Assembly (NCBI GenBank): GCA_002699335.1
Contig: PACG01000075.1
Location: 4,879 to 14,130, forward strand
Source: Candidatus Poribacteria bacterium
GTDB taxonomy: Bacteria; Poribacteria; WGA-4E; UBA9662
Direction: 5' to 3'
DNA: 9,252 nucleotides
Positions 7,071 to 9,252 of this stretch are shown here, one piece after another. The translations under genes were made by a program, and so were the position numbers. The notes beneath the pieces are model-generated. The model saw nothing but the letters and a program-made list of their open reading frames with translations, did no database searches and was not told the DNA's origin. Every line of letters starts with the position of its first letter. The first letter of the stretch is position 1.

Positions 7071-7606
7071 GTGTTTGTCGCGTTTGAAGTTGTCAAAACT
7101 GTAAAGTTATTTCACCGAGAGACTGTGGCAGGAACAACTTCGTTGATAGAAGAAGAGACTCAACTTATCAGTGGGTTATTTACAAAGAATCGTAGAGTTA
7201 ATAAAGATCTCAGACGAGATCTTGTGGGCTATATCAGCATTTCAACTAGCTCTTGAATAACCTCAAGTGCAACTACCAGGCTGTGCATATTCTCTATATA
7301 GTTAAAAGGAAATTACACGCTAGTACAAAAGAGGAAGGCGTGCGCTCAATTCGAAGAAATATGGACGAAATGATCGATTTTCTGCTGGATCGCCACTATG
7401 ATCAGGAAAATAGAGTAGCAGTCATCACTCACTGCAGGTCAGGATCAACTCTGATTATCACAGTTCTTGGCATGCCTCCAGGCGGGGATTATGCGCGCTT
7501 TGGTCCAAACAATTGTGGCATGAGTCTAATCAGAATCTCGTCTGATATGACCTGACTGGTTTGTCTCAATCGGATCGATCATATGTCAACTGAATATGTT
7601 ACTTGA
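7071..7606 (+). pseudogene. Decayed histidine phosphatase (phosphoglycerate mutase-like) gene
   Basis: The N-terminal piece (7071-7256) carries VKTVKLFHRETV, which lines up with the family opening M-K-T-V-x-L-x-R-H-G-E-T. The original start was probably at 7092, where GTC now stands for ATG, and the RHG motif is damaged. After a frame change, 7253-7555 carries SIRRNMDEMIDFLLDRH, VAVITHCRSGSTLIITVLGMP, and GDYARFGPNNCGMSLIRI. This matches the C-terminal half of histidine phosphatases around the second catalytic His (normally SHGG; here THCR). A TGA at 7553-7555, possibly a former Trp, interrupts the frame; beyond it LVCLNRIDHMSTEY, the usual LN-x-x-x-H-L ending, continues to a stop at 7604-7606. 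The middle is unrecognisable. Catalytic motifs are broken, so no activity is expected. Class members dephosphorylate small metabolites or sugar phosphates; the original substrate cannot be told. Confidence 0.72.
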
Positions 7607-7660
7607 ATGACAAGAGCCAGTAGCCGAATCTAAATTCAGGCCGGTTGGATGGTGATATAT

Positions 7661-7824
7661 CCAACCTCTGCTCAGTAGCCAGGAGTCTTGGGGCATGTCA
7701 TTGAAGCACTGGACGGTGTCGTACTTAGCTACATCAGCACAGTGGTGGTCCGAAGTTCTACAAACTCTTTTAGATATTGGGCTAATCTAAGGCCAGGTGA
7801 TTCGCTCATTGAACTAACTGACAT
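7661..7824 (-). pseudogene. Decayed N-terminus of a possible AAA/helicase-like protein
   Basis: From an ATG at 7824 (or 7809) the minus strand reads LRLAQYLKEFVELRTTTV. A TAG and frame change near 7725-7738 follow, then DVAKYDTVQCFNDMPQDSW in another frame. The pattern, a leading helix with K-E-F-V-x-L-R followed by K-Y-D-x-V-x-x-F-x-D-x-P, reminds me of the N-terminal segment of large AAA-domain or superfamily I helicase-like proteins in similar genomes, but that is memory rather than a search. Nothing of a Walker motif or later domain remains. Coding-like continuity across a frameshift is the main evidence that this is a gene relic. Confidence 0.4.
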
Positions 7825-7921
7825 AATACTCTGATTCCTAGGTTATCAGGCTATCATAGTTCAACCGGGGTCTTCAATGATGAATACTGCTGACTGGCTA
7901 GTAAGAGCAGAATTCCAATAT

Positions 7922-8083
7922 CTACTTTAAGCTCGTCATCTTCTTAGTCTCAGTATAATTTCCGGTTTGTAGTTGATAGAAGTATGTACCGGAAGGTCTA
8001 GTTTCACCCGTTTCTGACTACCCACCCCAATAGGCAGCTCGATTAACCGTTCAGTAGTGATCGGCCAAGGTGTGTCCCAGATT
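7922..8083 (-). pseudogene. Relic of a C-terminal FlgD-like / sorting-type domain
   Basis: Minus-strand reading gives LGHTLADHY, a TGA, TVNRAAYWGG, a TAG, SETGETRPSGTYFYQLQTG, and NYTETKKMTSLK followed by a natural stop at 7922-7924. This closely fits the FlgD Ig-like C-terminal module (pattern A-Y-W-D-G-x-N-E-x-G-x-x-V-x-S-G-x-Y-F-Y-x-L) that ends many large secreted proteins in Bacteroidetes-like, Poribacteria-like and related genomes. Two in-frame stops and the absence of any preceding domain show that only the last 50 or so codons survive. The parental protein was probably a secreted multidomain protein. The frame upstream of 8083 shows nothing recognisable. Confidence 0.7.
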
Positions 8084-8332
8084 TAGATTTTTTTCCGCAT
8101 CATACTTCCTCCAATGGGTTTCTAAACTTACAATTATAGCCGACTAGGTTTCTGGGTGTAAGCCTCTGGGGTTACTGAATGCTTTTCGGCCTTGCCGTCT
8201 TGGACATATCCTTCTATCTATTTTCTCCATATATCAATCGATATGTTATCCGAACCTTTCCATTCACTCTTTGTCTTAATCTAACCGTACATCGAGTACA
8301 AATAAAAACTATTTACCATGGGGTATTGAACC
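8084..8332. other. Non-coding or fully decayed stretch
   Basis: About 250 bases lie between the FlgD-like relic and the next relic. I see no credible gene here; the open frame at 8179-8406 has no family features and overlaps the signal peptide of the next relic. On the minus strand a GGAGG followed by ATGATG (near 8102-8115) looks like a start region, but the frame stops after six codons. Confidence 0.45.
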
Positions 8333-8817
8333 ATGTTCCGCAAATTGAATCTATTCGTAGCTTTCTTAGCAATTGTTCTAACACTAGCCCCCTTAGCACA
8401 GGCTAGAGACCGAGGTGGTGGCCAGCGAGGATCCGCAACAAAAAGAGTGCAACTATGGCCACCAGTTAAAAGACACCACTTAGATACTGACGGCTGAAGC
8501 TAATCCGTTCAGAAATCAAAAAGCTGTTGGTCTAATGCTACAGGGCTTTAGCGTTGAGCCGCCGGAAAGAAAAAGTCAAGGAAAACACCAAGGTGGTGGC
8601 TTCTTTGACCCGTTAACAGAAGAGCAAAAGTTGCGGACAGATAGCAAAGTCTAAAGACATGCGTGAAGCCGGTGCCAACCGTAAAGAAATAAGGAAACAA
8701 GTAGATGCTATTTTAATGAAATTAGGCATTGAAGTTCCTACCAAGAGTAAAAGGCAGAAATTAAGCTCAGAATAAAAGGAAATAGTCAAACAGTTGCTGG
8801 CAGAAGGAGCTAGCTAG
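8333..8817 (+). pseudogene. Decayed small secreted protein with repeated LT-x-E motifs
   Basis: An ATG at 8333 opens a clean signal peptide (MFRKLNLFVAFLAIVLTLAP, cleavage after LAQA at about residue 24) followed by a Gly/Arg-rich stretch. The frame ends at TGA 8495-8497 after 54 codons, but coding sense continues in a shifted frame as ILTAEA...GLMLQGFSVEPPER...GGGFFDPLTEEQK, then after another shift as IAKSKDMREAGANRKEIRKQ...ILMKLGIEVP. Next come LSSE, a TAA at 8773-8775 where Gln is expected, and KEIVKQLLAEGAS with a stop at 8815-8817. The segments LTAE, LTEEQ and LSSE-x-K look like repeats of a helical L-T-x-E-Q unit with R-E-A-G-A-x-R-x-E-I, as in small periplasmic Spy/CpxP-like helical proteins. 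The parent would have been about 160 residues and exported. The family is not firmly recognised; decay is clear. Confidence 0.6.
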
Positions 8818-8845
8818 CCCAACTCAAATACGGTAAGCCGTAGCA

Positions 8846-8956
8846 GATCTAGCTGCGATTGATTCAGCGATTGCCGCCGCACCATCAAAAGACTTGTCAG
8901 TGGGAAAGTTGCGTTTGACTACGCTAGGTAAAGTTAAGATGAATAGCCTAAAATAG
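8846..8956 (+). other. Short coding-like stretch of unknown origin
   Basis: One frame reads AVADLAAIDSAIAAAPSKD and continues LSVGKLRLTTLGKVKMNSLK to a TAG. It has protein-like composition, but I cannot match it to a family. It lies between two pseudogenes on the same strand and may be a piece of either. Confidence 0.2.
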
Positions 8957-8977
8957 ATTATAGTTTAGCCAACGTTA

Positions 8978-9252
8978 CAAGCCGTTGTTCAAATGGATGC
9001 CGCCGTCGCCGAAGGTTTTTTATGTTATTATTGACTGGCATTCGCACTATGCAAGAAACCACACTGGACAGGCAATAGCCGTCTTTCAGCAGATATCGCA
9101 ACAATACGGCCAAGATGAGAATGTGATTTATGAAATATACAACGCACTGATCAAAATATCCTGGAGCAATCTATGGTCAAGCCCTACGTCAAGACGGTCA
9201 TTGCGGCCAGCAGGGAGAGAGTCGCGGATAATCTGATCATCGTTGGCAACCT
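8978..9252 (+). pseudogene. Decayed GH5 endoglucanase (cellulase) fragment, running off the window
   Basis: The reading QAVVQMDAAVAEGF, then after a one-base shift in a T run (9016-9021) YVIIDWHSHYARNHTGQAIA, QQISQQYGQDENVIYEIYN and KISW, is characteristic of glycoside hydrolase family 5 cellulases (IIDWHSH and YEIYNEP motifs). After a second shift near 9168-9174 it continues VKPYVKTVIAAS and DNLIIVGN to the window edge. The NEP motif, whose Glu is the acid/base catalyst, is replaced: after YEIYN comes ALIKISW, one codon short, so the catalytic Glu is gone. The nucleophile region lies beyond the window. GH5 enzymes cut beta-1,4-glucans outside the cell. The N-terminal signal and first part of the barrel are not identifiable upstream. 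Confidence 0.78.

Overview
The window looks like a bacterial chromosome segment of moderate GC. The best guess for the source is Candidatus Poribacteria or a similar marine or sponge-associated lineage. This rests on the gene families: paired phytanoyl-CoA dioxygenase (PhyH) proteins, an FGE-like protein, a LamG-like protein, a GH5 relic, and a C-terminal Y-W-G-G...SGTYFYQLQTG sorting-type tail. The assignment is inference from remembered family content; no rRNA or marker gene is present.

An island of five intact genes, all on the minus strand, occupies 924-6738. Read in the direction of transcription it is: a NodB-type polysaccharide deacetylase (6738-5869), a three-His-box membrane fatty acid desaturase (5661-4642), PhyH dioxygenase 2 (4018-3212), PhyH dioxygenase 1 (3008-2292), and a secreted FGE-sulfatase-fold protein (2219-924). 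The last gene is the highlight. A complete parvulin (PpiC/Pin1-type) peptidyl-prolyl isomerase domain is inserted in frame into a loop of its FGE-like domain, giving a nested FGE(N)-parvulin-FGE(C) protein. It also lacks the copper-binding cysteine pair of true formylglycine-generating enzymes, so it is unlikely to mature sulfatases. PhyH2, PhyH1 and the FGE/parvulin gene may form one operon, with a plausible promoter just upstream of PhyH2.

Almost everything outside the intact genes is decayed coding sequence. The list is: a LamG-like secreted protein (155-834, +); the N-terminal part of a glycosidase-like protein (4061-4528, -) wedged between the desaturase and PhyH2; a histidine phosphatase (7071-7606, +); the N-terminus of what may be an AAA/helicase-like protein (7661-7824, -); a FlgD-like C-terminal tail (7922-8083, -); a small secreted protein with LT-x-E motifs (8333-8817, +); and a GH5 endoglucanase fragment that has lost its acid/base Glu and runs off the right edge (8978-9252, +). 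Several of the stop codons fit C-to-T or G-to-A transitions (TGG to TGA, CAA to TAA), and there are also small indels. This is real decay and suggests a genome under relaxed selection, such as a symbiont. No RNA gene, CRISPR array, insertion sequence or integrase was recognised.

How the intact genes cooperate is not shown by the sequence. The deacetylase and desaturase point to sugar/amide and lipid modification. The dioxygenases are cytoplasmic Fe(II)/2-oxoglutarate enzymes of unknown substrate, and the FGE/parvulin protein is exported.
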